Below, piece after piece: positions 34,575 to 42,438 of a stretch of DNA of 64,000 nucleotides. Source of the DNA: Lachnospiraceae bacterium MD308 (lineage in GTDB: Bacteria > Bacillota > Clostridia > Lachnospirales > Lachnospiraceae); contig KE159795.1 in assembly GCA_000403475.2 (NCBI GenBank), positions 1,054,983-1,118,982 on the forward strand. The letters are read 5' to 3'. The notes under the pieces are model-generated. The model did no database searches. It was not told the origin of the DNA and saw only the letters and a list, made by a program, of their open reading frames with translations. The position numbers and the translations under genes are program-made. Position 1 is the first letter of the stretch, and each line of letters opens with the position of its first letter.

Positions 34575-34793
34575 CTAAATCCTGCGTATTTTATCTTCCC
34601 CGAAAATCACATGGAGATGGCTGCCATTGTCCCAATCAACCATGACCGAAGCTGTGTCATCAACACCCGTTACGGTTCCTTTTGTTCCGATTGGCGGAGC
34701 CTGGCAGTCGTCCATTTTCAGAAGCTCCACCCTCGTGCCGGCAGGATACTTTTTACGCACCTGCTCCACAATTTCTTTACTCGGAAATTTCAT
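34575..34793 (-). CDS. DUF4314-type small protein
   Basis: A 72-residue protein starting at ATG 34793 (MKFPSKEIVEQVRKKYPAGT) behind AGGAGGCAG. The pattern RVELLKMDDCQAPPIGTKGT, then VDWDNGSHLHVIFGEDKIR is that of DUF4314, a small SH3-like beta-barrel often found in phages and plasmids. It sits between the amidoligase and its partner gene, and its start overlaps the partner's stop. Function unknown. Confidence 0.75.
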   Translation of the reverse strand: MKFPSKEIVEQVRKKYPAGTRVELLKMDDCQAPPIGTKGTVTGVDDTASVMVDWDNGSHLHVIFGEDKIRRI

Positions 34794-35508
34794 CTGGATC
34801 TGCCTCCTTTTTTGTGCCGCTTTTAAATGCACTGCTGCCTTTCAGGTTTCTCAGCAGGATTTTCCTGTCTGCCTTGTACTCCTCTCCGATAAATCCCAGG
34901 CGGAGCAGGAAGCACCGGAAAGCGTATTTTTCATTGTCCACGGCTTTTTCCGTTGCCGTGATGCGTTTCTGCTCTCTGCTCATTTTGCAGAGGGCTGATA
35001 TAAAATTAGTGCAGGCTCTCGCCGTATCGCTGTCCGTTTCTGAAAACCAGGGAAAGGAAATCTTCTCTTCATCGACTTCAACCGGAAGCTCATCAATGCC
35101 GAACGCCTTTTTAATCAAACCGCCTTTTGCTTCAAGCAGTTTCTTAAGGTTATCAATATTTGCTGAATCAAGCGGCATTGCCACCGTAAGCCCCACATTT
35201 TCACCCTGTGGGGCAGTATCCGTTTCTGCCGTATCATTTGCCGCCGTTTCTTTCGTTGCGTCTGTGACGGTTTCCTGCCCCTCTCCGGCAAAGCCCCTTT
35301 CTGCAAGCTGCTCTAACAGATTTTCAATCTCCCCGCTGTCAGCCCTGTCATCAAACTCCACCGTGCCGTTTTTATCAATGCGGAAATAATCCACCTCGTA
35401 AGCCGCCGTCGGCATTCCGAGATATTTCGGTCTGACTTCCAAAATCTCGCCCATCGCTGTGACGAGTGCTTTGCGATCCGCCCCTGTTACATGAAACCCA
35501 ATCCTCAT
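34777..35508 (-). CDS. Amidoligase-associated protein sharing its C-terminal module
   Basis: A 243-residue protein, MRIGFHVTGADRKALVTAMG. A ~65-residue N-terminal domain is followed by an acidic, Thr-rich linker and two further helical parts. The last ~60 residues (KYAFRCFLLRLGFIGEEYKA, then DRKILLRNLKGSSAFKSG) align well with the C-terminus of the neighbouring amidoligase (KYAMRTWLLRLGFIGDEFKT, REILTKRLAGDTAFRNG). The shared module suggests both bind a common partner. Such proteins are sometimes annotated as virulence-related, without evidence. Function unknown. Confidence 0.65.
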   Translation of the reverse strand: MRIGFHVTGADRKALVTAMGEILEVRPKYLGMPTAAYEVDYFRIDKNGTVEFDDRADSGEIENLLEQLAERGFAGEGQETVTDATKETAANDTAETDTAPQGENVGLTVAMPLDSANIDNLKKLLEAKGGLIKKAFGIDELPVEVDEEKISFPWFSETDSDTARACTNFISALCKMSREQKRITATEKAVDNEKYAFRCFLLRLGFIGEEYKADRKILLRNLKGSSAFKSGTKKEADPDEISE

Positions 35509-35590
35509 TGTGAGTACCTCCTTCGTTTTTCGGTACTTACATATATCACTCTAAACCGCAGAAATAGCAAGTGTTATTACAGAAAAAATG

Positions 35591-37567
35591 TCACAATAAA
35601 AAGTCCGGGAACTGTGAGTAGTACACAATGCCCGAAAGAACAAAATATGCGTTCCCTAAAAAAATCCCGTTGCCCCACATTTTATACTCGGCACTGTCGG
35701 AATGCGGGTTTTTCAGCCACTTGATAATCTGTTTATCGGTCTTTGGCTTTGAGGAAGTCCCCATGATCCTGCGGTGTGTCTCAAAAACCTCTCTCCAAAA
35801 AATCAAGTCATCTTCAGTGGGGTTTTCAATCCCCAGATCTGCACACCACCAGTCGGGGAAGCCCTGCAGCCTTGCGCATTCGGTCGGAGTTAATCTACGA
35901 ACAATATAGTGTGGTTCGGTGATTTCTTCCTTTGCCACGCAGGGCGGGTCTTTGTAATCGGTAGCCACCAGTGTGTTTGCAAGTTCTTTCTCTGCAATAG
36001 TATGATGGGAATTTTTGCTTGTGCAGTAAACAGGCTGTGCCACTGCAGATGGTCCCTGTGCATTGAGCGTAGGATTTACCCCGTCTGTTTTTATCCCAAG
36101 ATTTCTTGCAAAATTCTGTCCACAGTTAAAAGTTTCACGGTCAATGGCATAGACCACTGCGTGTTTGTCGGTAGCATTTAAAGTGAAAGACACATCTTCG
36201 TTTATGCCGCTGCCCTGGGGTCCGTTTTCATCCTTCCTGCCGATCATAGAACCCTGAATAGCAACAACTGCCATCCCGCCTTGGTTGCACGATGGATTGC
36301 CACCGTTCGCATCAAGCGTTCTTGCCGTCTCAGCCTCATAAAATCCGTTGTGTGGGTTATCCGACTTCATGGAATTGCTGTCTTTGGAGCAGATTCCATA
36401 TACGACAGCGACACCGCCCTGATTAGAATCGGGAGCATTGCCGCCAGTGTCAATCGTCCTCGCCGTTTCTGTTTCATAGCAGTTCTGACGGGCATTTTTT
36501 GTTCCTTCGGAAGTAAAACGCACATCATAGCACTTTGGCCTTTCCACAACAAAAGGCTGGTTATTGCCGCCCGTTCCGTAGGTTGAAGATACCGTGGGGG
36601 CAGTTTCAAGCGGCCCGCGGTAACGTGTGTCCTGGCTGTGATTCTCAAACATCACCGCTGCAGGGACAGTGCCGGCTCTTAAGGTCGGTGCGGTTTCTTC
36701 TTCATAACCGATACCCCTTGCTTTCGCCGAATGCTCCGTGCAAAAACCTGCCGATTCCATAACACAGGGCGGATGATGGGATTCTGCTCTCAATGTGCAG
36801 ATCACATCTTCCGTCACATCCATTCTGTTTCCGCCCTGGTCGTTCAGACACAGCCTGCCTGCCGCTCCAGCGCCTTCTTTAAGATCGGAGGCAGTTCCTT
36901 GCCACGACTTGAAGCCCTGCGGAGTATACCCAGACACGCCTTCTGACTCAAATAATATTTTTCCGGCACACCCGCCTGCAAAATCTGCGACAAGGTAGAT
37001 GCGTTTTCTCCGCTGGGGGACTCCCCAAAACTGCGCGTCGAACACCCGCCATGCAACGGAGAAACCGTTTCCCAGGATTCCCCCTGCATTCTGCCACTTT
37101 GCAGATTCAGGGACATACACACAGGGGTCTTTGACTTTGCAGATTTCTTCGAGGACGGCTTTGAAGTCTTTCCCTTTGTTTGACGAGAATGCCCCCGGGA
37201 CGTTTTCCCACACCACAAATCTTGGATACCTGCCATCTGTCTTACACCTCATTTCTTTTACGATTCTTACCGCCTGGTAAAATAAATTACTGCGTGAGCC
37301 GCCAAGCCCCTCACGTTTTCCCGCAATGGACATATCCTGGCAGGGCGAACCGAAAGTGATGATATCAACGGGCGGAAGCTTTGCACCGTCAAGTGTGGAA
37401 ACATCACCGTAATGCTCCACCTGCGGCAGCCTTTTCGTTGTCACACGGATAGGGAAAGGCTCGATTTCCGATGCCCATAAAGGGGTGATCCCGGAAATCA
37501 AGCCTCCCAGCGGGAATCCGCCGCTGCCGTCAAACAGACTCCCAAGTGTTAAATTCTTATTCTCCAT
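35591..37567 (-). CDS. DNA (cytosine-5) methyltransferase with repeat-rich target domain
   Basis: A 658-residue C5 methyltransferase starting at ATG 37567 (MENKNLTLGSL). Motif I LFDGSGGFPLGG, catalytic C76 in GSPCQDMSIAG, ENV at 121-123 and PQRRKRIYLVAD are present, and the end has the motif IX/X pattern EYKMWGNGIFLGNAYFVLSG. Between them lies a long insert (about 240-555) with at least six degenerate repeats of the type TLxA/TIDTGG followed by a short loop and AVV. Phages use such enzymes to shield DNA from host restriction. The start overlaps the end of the ParB-methyltransferase gene by eleven bases. Confidence 0.92.
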   Translation of the reverse strand: MENKNLTLGSLFDGSGGFPLGGLISGITPLWASEIEPFPIRVTTKRLPQVEHYGDVSTLDGAKLPPVDIITFGSPCQDMSIAGKREGLGGSRSNLFYQAVRIVKEMRCKTDGRYPRFVVWENVPGAFSSNKGKDFKAVLEEICKVKDPCVYVPESAKWQNAGGILGNGFSVAWRVFDAQFWGVPQRRKRIYLVADFAGGCAGKILFESEGVSGYTPQGFKSWQGTASDLKEGAGAAGRLCLNDQGGNRMDVTEDVICTLRAESHHPPCVMESAGFCTEHSAKARGIGYEEETAPTLRAGTVPAAVMFENHSQDTRYRGPLETAPTVSSTYGTGGNNQPFVVERPKCYDVRFTSEGTKNARQNCYETETARTIDTGGNAPDSNQGGVAVVYGICSKDSNSMKSDNPHNGFYEAETARTLDANGGNPSCNQGGMAVVAIQGSMIGRKDENGPQGSGINEDVSFTLNATDKHAVVYAIDRETFNCGQNFARNLGIKTDGVNPTLNAQGPSAVAQPVYCTSKNSHHTIAEKELANTLVATDYKDPPCVAKEEITEPHYIVRRLTPTECARLQGFPDWWCADLGIENPTEDDLIFWREVFETHRRIMGTSSKPKTDKQIIKWLKNPHSDSAEYKMWGNGIFLGNAYFVLSGIVYYSQFPDFLL

Positions 37568-38801
37568 CCGCAATGACCTCCAGCTCATCAAACTTTATGG
37601 TCTGGCCATTACGCACCACATACACATTTTCCGTTGTACCTGCCTGTTCGATATATCTCTTCACAATGACATCGCAAAATTTCTCATCAAGCTCAATGGT
37701 ATAGCATACACGGTCTGTCTGCTCACAGGCGATCAGCGTACTGCCGCTGCCGCCGAACGGGTCAAGCACGATACAGTTGCTCATGCTTGAGTTTTTAATC
37801 GGATAAGCAATCAGAGGCACAGGCTTCATAGTCGGATGGTCGCCGTTCTTCTTCGGCTTGTCGAATTCCCAGATGGTGGACTCTTTCCTGCCTGTGTACC
37901 ACTGGTGCCTGCCCTTCTTTTTCCAGCCGAACAGGACCGGCTCATGCTGCCACTGATACGGACTCCTGCCGAGCACAAGGCTCTGCTTTTTCCAGATACA
38001 CGTCCCGGACAGATAGAAACCAGCATCTGCAAATGCCTTCCTGAAATTCAAGCCTTCTGTATCTGCGTGAAATACATAGATGCTTGCATCATTCTCCATG
38101 GCCTTTTCCATGCAGGTAAAGGCGTCAAGCAGGAACTGATAAAACCTGCCGTTTTCCATGTTGTCATTTTTGATTTTTCCCGCCGAACCCTCATAGTTGA
38201 CGTTATAAGGCGGGTCCGTCACCACAAGGTTGGCTTTTTTCCCATCCATCAGAAGTGTGTATGTTTCTTCTTTTGTGCTGTCACCACAGATAAGACGGTG
38301 GTTTCCGAGCAGCCAGAGGTCGCCGCTTTTTGTAACGGGCGGCTTTTCCAGTTCTGCATCCACATCAAAATCATCATCCTTCACTTCACTATCAGTTTCA
38401 AACAAATCTGAGATTTCGCTTTCATCAAATCCCGTCAGGCCGATATCGAAGGACTCCGCCTGCAGAGCCTCAATCTCAATCCTCAGAAGTTCTTCATCCC
38501 AGCCTGCGTCCATTGCCATGCGGTTGTCGGCTAAGATATATGCTTTCTTCTGAGCAGGAGTAAGATAGTCCGCAAACACACACGGCACTTCCGAAATTCC
38601 CTCCGCCTTTGCCGCCTCAATCCTGCCGTGGCCGGCTATGACATTGAAGTCACGGTCAATAATGACAGGATTGATAAATCCGAACTCACGCAGGGATGAG
38701 CGGAGTTTATTTATCTGTTCAGCCGAATGCGTCCTCGCATTGTTCACATACGGTATCAGTTTCTCCGTAGATATGAGCTGCATTTCCGTTGTCGTTTTCA
38801 A
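37557..38801 (-). CDS. ParB-domain DNA methyltransferase (N6-adenine/N4-cytosine)
   Basis: A 414-residue fusion. Residues 1-130 are a ParB/Srx-like domain with NPVIIDRDFNVIAGHGR. Residues 160-400 are a DNA amino-methyltransferase with DPPYNVNYEG (196-205) and SAM motif VLDPFGGSGSTLIACEQT. The start is a TTG at 38801 behind AAAGGAG. The combination is common in Firmicute phages, where it modifies phage DNA. Together with the adjacent C5 enzyme it gives the phage two base modifications. Confidence 0.92.
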   Translation of the reverse strand: MKTTTEMQLISTEKLIPYVNNARTHSAEQINKLRSSLREFGFINPVIIDRDFNVIAGHGRIEAAKAEGISEVPCVFADYLTPAQKKAYILADNRMAMDAGWDEELLRIEIEALQAESFDIGLTGFDESEISDLFETDSEVKDDDFDVDAELEKPPVTKSGDLWLLGNHRLICGDSTKEETYTLLMDGKKANLVVTDPPYNVNYEGSAGKIKNDNMENGRFYQFLLDAFTCMEKAMENDASIYVFHADTEGLNFRKAFADAGFYLSGTCIWKKQSLVLGRSPYQWQHEPVLFGWKKKGRHQWYTGRKESTIWEFDKPKKNGDHPTMKPVPLIAYPIKNSSMSNCIVLDPFGGSGSTLIACEQTDRVCYTIELDEKFCDVIVKRYIEQAGTTENVYVVRNGQTIKFDELEVIADGE

Positions 38802-38960
38802 TTATCCGCATCTCCTTTTCAAAACTTTATACAGACCTTTCCTTGCATCACAAACACTGCCTTTCAATGCCTGGCCTTTTATGGTCCTATATTGCTGTGC
38901 CGTTAAATTCTTACGGTTGGATTTCAGCGTCTCCATAAATTCTGTAAGTTCTGTTTTCAT
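38802..38960 (-). CDS. Small basic phage protein
   Basis: A 52-residue frame, MKTELTEFMETLKSNRKNLT then AQQYRTIKGQALKGSVCDAR, behind GGAAAGGAAACTGAT. It fits exactly between the terminase small subunit and the methyltransferase start and has strong coding character. This short basic protein type recurs beside phage terminase genes, as I recall, sometimes called P27-associated. Function unknown. Confidence 0.7.
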   Translation of the reverse strand: MKTELTEFMETLKSNRKNLTAQQYRTIKGQALKGSVCDARKGLYKVLKRRCG

Positions 38961-38961
38961 A

Positions 38962-39495
38962 TCAGTTTCCTTTCCTCGCCCTCAAAAGCCGCTCCATCAC
39001 ATCATCCTGCGGCGTGTTCCCTGAAAACTCCACCGAGCAGTTCTCCTTGACGATCTGGTATATCTGCATCCAGCAGTAATTGGTCTGTTTCATGTAAGAC
39101 TGGCTCATGGCAACATACGGGGAAGCGATAGCCGCCCCTGTGGTCGGGTGCTTTGCAAGAAACCCCGTAGAGGAAACAATCTCCTCACACTGAATCCAGC
39201 GGGACACGCTCATGGCATACTGCTCCACCATCTGGACGGTGACCAGCCTGTCACAGTTCCTTGCTTTCAGCCAGTTATACGTTTCACGGTAGACTTCCTC
39301 CGCCACCAGCTCACGGCCGCTTTTCTGCGGCGATTTCAAAAAATCCTTCACGGGCGGCACATCCATGCCTTCCAGCTCCGCAGGCTCCATCAGGACTTCT
39401 GCCGAGCGCCCCTCGCTGATTTTTTCCGTGAGCGCCTTTGGCTTCCTGCCTGCGCCCGGCCTTGCACCGCCGCGGTTACTGCCGTCCTTTGCCAC
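38962..39495 (-). CDS. Terminase small subunit (P27 family)
   Basis: A 177-residue protein. I choose GTG 39495 (VAKDGSNRGGARPGAGRKPK), six bases after GGGGTGG; GTG 39504 is an alternative. The GGARPGAGRKP start, FLKSPQKSGRELVAEEVYRE, QMVEQYAMSVSRWIQ and the late SPYVAMSQSYMKQTNYCW are typical of P27-type small terminases, which recognise the packaging site. Its distance from the large subunit (nearly 7 kb) suggests the accessory genes were inserted between them. Confidence 0.88.
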   Translation of the reverse strand: MAKDGSNRGGARPGAGRKPKALTEKISEGRSAEVLMEPAELEGMDVPPVKDFLKSPQKSGRELVAEEVYRETYNWLKARNCDRLVTVQMVEQYAMSVSRWIQCEEIVSSTGFLAKHPTTGAAIASPYVAMSQSYMKQTNYCWMQIYQIVKENCSVEFSGNTPQDDVMERLLRARKGN

Positions 39496-39689
39496 TGTTT
39501 CCACCCCCCATTTCTTTGATTTCCTTTGAAAAAATGCTGCGGAAATCAAACACCGCAGCATATGAAAACCATATTGAATACTGGAAATCCCAGGGGGCAA
39601 TACCCCGTTTGATTTCCGCTTTTTATGCGTGTGACCCCGGCACCGTTGCCCTGCCGCTTCCATTTTAGGGATTTTGGCCGCCCCTGGGG

Positions 39690-40043
39690 TCAGTGCCACC
39701 TGTCACCGCGCTGTGCATGAATCCTTGAATGGCAGGATTTACAAAGAGAAATTAAATTGCTCCTATCATGCGTTCCGCCTTCGGACAATGGCTTCTTATG
39801 GTGTACTTCCTCGACAGGCACAAGAATCCCTTTCTCATAACACTGCTCACAGAACGGGTGCGTCTTTACATAGCTGTCACGGATTCTTTTCCACGCCCTC
39901 CCATACCTACGGCGTACAGCAGGGTCCCTGCCATACTTCTCGTAGCGTCTGTTCATAAGCTTTGTATGTTCCTCACAGAACCGCCCGTCCGTAAGTTCCG
40001 GACAGCCGGGGTAAGAACACGGCCGCTTCGGTTTCCTCGGCAT
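39690..40043 (-). CDS. Phage HNH endonuclease
   Basis: A 117-residue protein starting at ATG 40043 (MPRKPKRPCSYPGCPELTDG) behind AAAGGAGGTGGAGCTG. YGRAWKRIRDSYVKTHPFCE, then QCYEKGILVPVEEVHHKKPL and SLCKSCHSRIHAQ form the HNH motif with zinc-binding Cys pairs. HNH proteins next to terminase genes stimulate cos-site cleavage during packaging (as in HK97 gp74). The location just before the small terminase supports this. Confidence 0.93.
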   Translation of the reverse strand: MPRKPKRPCSYPGCPELTDGRFCEEHTKLMNRRYEKYGRDPAVRRRYGRAWKRIRDSYVKTHPFCEQCYEKGILVPVEEVHHKKPLSEGGTHDRSNLISLCKSCHSRIHAQRGDRWH

Positions 40044-40179
40044 CAGCTCCACCTCCTTTGGCCATAAAGAAAGCCACCCACAGGATTTCTCCCATGAATG
40101 GCTCTGCGCTTTACGCAATTTTCTATGATACTATCATACCACGTTTCCCCGTGCCAAACTACGGCAAAGTGTGCCAACC

Positions 40180-40590
40180 TTAATCCGGCACGGAAAAATT
40201 TTTCAAAGCAGATGCATGGATACGGTGGACAGTACGGTTTGAAACGTGGAGCCTTTCCGCAATCTCCTCCCAGGTACAGTTATTGAAATACCGATAGGTA
40301 AGAAGGAGCCTTTCCTCTCTGCTGCTGACTGATTCGACTGCTTCACTGATCTGTTTTTTCAGCACCACCAGATGGCAAAGCTCCCTGTGTATTTTCTGCT
40401 CCATCTCTATGATGTCGCCAAGATATTTTACAAAGGGCGGTTCCGTATTCCTGCTGCACTGTACACGCTCGCCGAAGTTTGAACCCGATATCCTGCCTGA
40501 CAGTTCACGCAGATGTTCCAGCTCCTCCGTATCGGAATCGATCAGTTCATTCAGCCTGTATGCCTGCATCAGATATTCTTTTGCTGTCAT
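40180..40590 (-). CDS. Sigma-like late regulator (DUF1492/ArpU type)
   Basis: A 136-residue protein starting at ATG 40590 (MTAKEYLMQAYRLNELIDSD) behind GGAGGTGGCTT. An N-terminal coiled coil is followed by a sigma-70 region 4-like helix-turn-helix (SSREERLLLTYRYFNNCTWE, EIAERLHVSNRTVHRIHASA). This family sits just before the packaging genes and is thought to switch on late transcription. It is therefore the likely activator of the structural operon downstream. Confidence 0.8.
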   Translation of the reverse strand: MTAKEYLMQAYRLNELIDSDTEELEHLRELSGRISGSNFGERVQCSRNTEPPFVKYLGDIIEMEQKIHRELCHLVVLKKQISEAVESVSSREERLLLTYRYFNNCTWEEIAERLHVSNRTVHRIHASALKNFSVPD

Positions 40591-40644
40591 AAGCCACCTC
40601 CGAATTAAAAATTCCCTCGGATTGACTCTGGTTGTCATTGATTG

Positions 40645-42006
40645 TCACAGACTGGCTTTTACCGCATCTATCAAGGCGGACTGCGAAGTGTCTTTTAATT
40701 CCAGCGCCTTCATGATACGCTCGTCAATGGTCCCTTTTGTGATGATGTGCTGCACCACCACGGTTTCCGATTCCTGCCCCTGCCGCCACAGCCTTGCCAC
40801 CGTCTGCTGATACAGTTCCAAAGACCATGTAAGCCCGAACCACACCAGCGCCGAACCTCCGCCCTGGAGATTCAGGCCGTGTCCCGCCGATGCAGGATGT
40901 ATCAAAGCAACGGGCAGTTCCCCGCTGTTCCAACGCTTAATGCTTGCCGTTGTATCCAGCTTTGAAAACGGGATATGCAGGGAGTTAAGCCTTTCGGAAA
41001 TCCTCTCCAGGTCATGCCTGAACCAGTAAGCCACCAGAAGCGGCCTGCCGTTCATGCTCTCGATGATATCCTCCAGTGCGTCCAGCTTTCGGCTGTGTAT
41101 CTCTATGACAGCCTGCTTATCATCATAGATTGCTCCGTTCGCCATCTGGCTCAGCTTTCCCGAAAGGGAGGCGGCATTGGCAGCGGTAATCTCTCCATCC
41201 GTCAGCTCCAGCACCAGGTCTGATTTCAGGCTGTCATATTTCTCACGTTCTTTCTCCGAAAGCCGCACTTCGTATTCAGTGCTGATAAGCTGCGGCATCT
41301 GCAGATGGTCGGTGGATTTCATGGAAATCGTGATATCAGAGATTTTATCGTATATCTGTTTTTCTGCCCCAGGCAGGGGCTTGTAGGAAAATACGATCTG
41401 CCCGTTCCGCTTGTCAGGCTGGAAGTATGCCGTGCGGTACTGCCCGATAAATCTTCCAAGCCGTTCTCCCATATCCAGCAGACGGAACTCTGCAAATAAA
41501 TCCATCAATCCGTTGCTGCTCGGCGTGCCGGTCAGCCCCACGATACGTTTTACCTTCGGCCTTACTTTCATCAGTGCTTTGAACCGCTTTGTCTGGTGGT
41601 TTTTGAAAGACGAAATCTCATCAATCACCACCATGTCAAAGTCAAAAGGGACACCGCTCCCAGCAATCAGCCACTGCACATTTTCACGGTTGATGATATA
41701 GATATCTGCCTCTGCTTTCAGAGCCGCAATCCGTTCCACTGCTGTGCCGACTGCCACACTGTATTTCAAGCCTTTCAGATGATCCCACTTTTCGATTTCA
41801 GCACTCCATGTATTTTTTGCTACACGCAGGGGTGCCACAATCAGAATTTTATGAATTTCAAAACTGTCAAACAGCAGGTCGGCAAGTGCGGTCAGCGTAA
41901 TGCTCGTCTTGCCAAGTCCCATATCCAAAAGAACTGCTGCAACGGGATGGGATTCAATATACCCGACTGCATATTTCTGATAATCATGCGGACTGTATTT
42001 CATCAA
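40645..42006 (-). CDS. Phage SNF2-type DEAD/DEAH helicase
   Basis: A 453-residue superfamily 2 translocase. Walker A LLDMGLGKTSITLTA (about 26-40), DEIS box in MVVIDEISSFKNHQTKRFKA, VGLTGTPSSNGLMDLFAEFR, and the C-terminal helicase part with HPASAGHGLNLQGG and ARLWRQGQESETVVV. Such small SNF2 proteins are standard in siphophage replication modules. The start overlaps the VRR-NUC gene by 23 bases. Confidence 0.93.
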   Translation of the reverse strand: MMKYSPHDYQKYAVGYIESHPVAAVLLDMGLGKTSITLTALADLLFDSFEIHKILIVAPLRVAKNTWSAEIEKWDHLKGLKYSVAVGTAVERIAALKAEADIYIINRENVQWLIAGSGVPFDFDMVVIDEISSFKNHQTKRFKALMKVRPKVKRIVGLTGTPSSNGLMDLFAEFRLLDMGERLGRFIGQYRTAYFQPDKRNGQIVFSYKPLPGAEKQIYDKISDITISMKSTDHLQMPQLISTEYEVRLSEKEREKYDSLKSDLVLELTDGEITAANAASLSGKLSQMANGAIYDDKQAVIEIHSRKLDALEDIIESMNGRPLLVAYWFRHDLERISERLNSLHIPFSKLDTTASIKRWNSGELPVALIHPASAGHGLNLQGGGSALVWFGLTWSLELYQQTVARLWRQGQESETVVVQHIITKGTIDERIMKALELKDTSQSALIDAVKASL

Positions 42007-42265
42007 TCATCCCTCCAATCTGTGACTCTTCGTCCAGCACATACACCCGAAATCCTAACCGCCGTAACAGCCTGTGCCTTGCCAGCTGCAGCGGGCGTGG
42101 CTTTTCTCCCGGAGCTTTTACCTCCACAAACGCCATCTTCCCTCCGGGGAGAAGTACGATTCTGTCAGGCACCCCATCAAAACCGGGCGATGTGAACTTA
42201 AGTGCCAGACCTCCGACGGCCTTAACAGCCGCCACAAATTTCTGTTCTATGGTTTTCTCTCTCAT
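41984..42265 (-). CDS. VRR-NUC nuclease domain protein
   Basis: A 93-residue stand-alone VRR-NUC nuclease of the PD-(D/E)XK fold. The core is FTSPGFDGVPDRIVLLPGGK followed by MAFVEVKAPGEKP, with D in PDR and E-x-K in VEVK as active residues, and a final LGFRVYVLDEESQ strand. It is probably a structure-specific nuclease that resolves replication or recombination intermediates with the SNF2 helicase, whose gene overlaps it. A large inverted repeat lies directly upstream. Confidence 0.93.
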   Translation of the reverse strand: MREKTIEQKFVAAVKAVGGLALKFTSPGFDGVPDRIVLLPGGKMAFVEVKAPGEKPRPLQLARHRLLRRLGFRVYVLDEESQIGGMIDEIQSA

Positions 42266-42309
42266 GCCATAACCTCCAAACCCTTATATTTTCAGCATTC
42301 CAGGCTTTA

Positions 42310-42418
42310 GGGTGCAGGTCGGTGAAGGTCGTACCTTAAAACCCTCTATAGGTGATTTTTTACTGAAAAAACTGCCCTAAAGGGGGTTTTATACGGAGAC
42401 CTACACCGACCTACACCC
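42310..42418. repeat. Large inverted repeat, candidate replication origin
   Basis: Two 35-bp arms (42310-42344 and 42384-42418) are inverted copies with about 26 of 35 matches. Each begins GGGTG-n-AGGTCGGTG-n-AGGTC and ends AAAACCC, so each arm also contains a direct repeat of AGGTC. The 39-bp centre is AT-rich. It fills most of the 173 bases between primase-helicase and nuclease genes. Confidence 0.6.
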
Positions 42419-42438
42419 TTACCGAAAAATGGGAGTTT

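Noticed and set aside
38762-38775. Third match (14 bases, plus strand) to the first block of the 45-bp repeat
   Set aside because: It lies inside the ParB-methyltransferase coding sequence, in the opposite direction and without the second block; probably chance.
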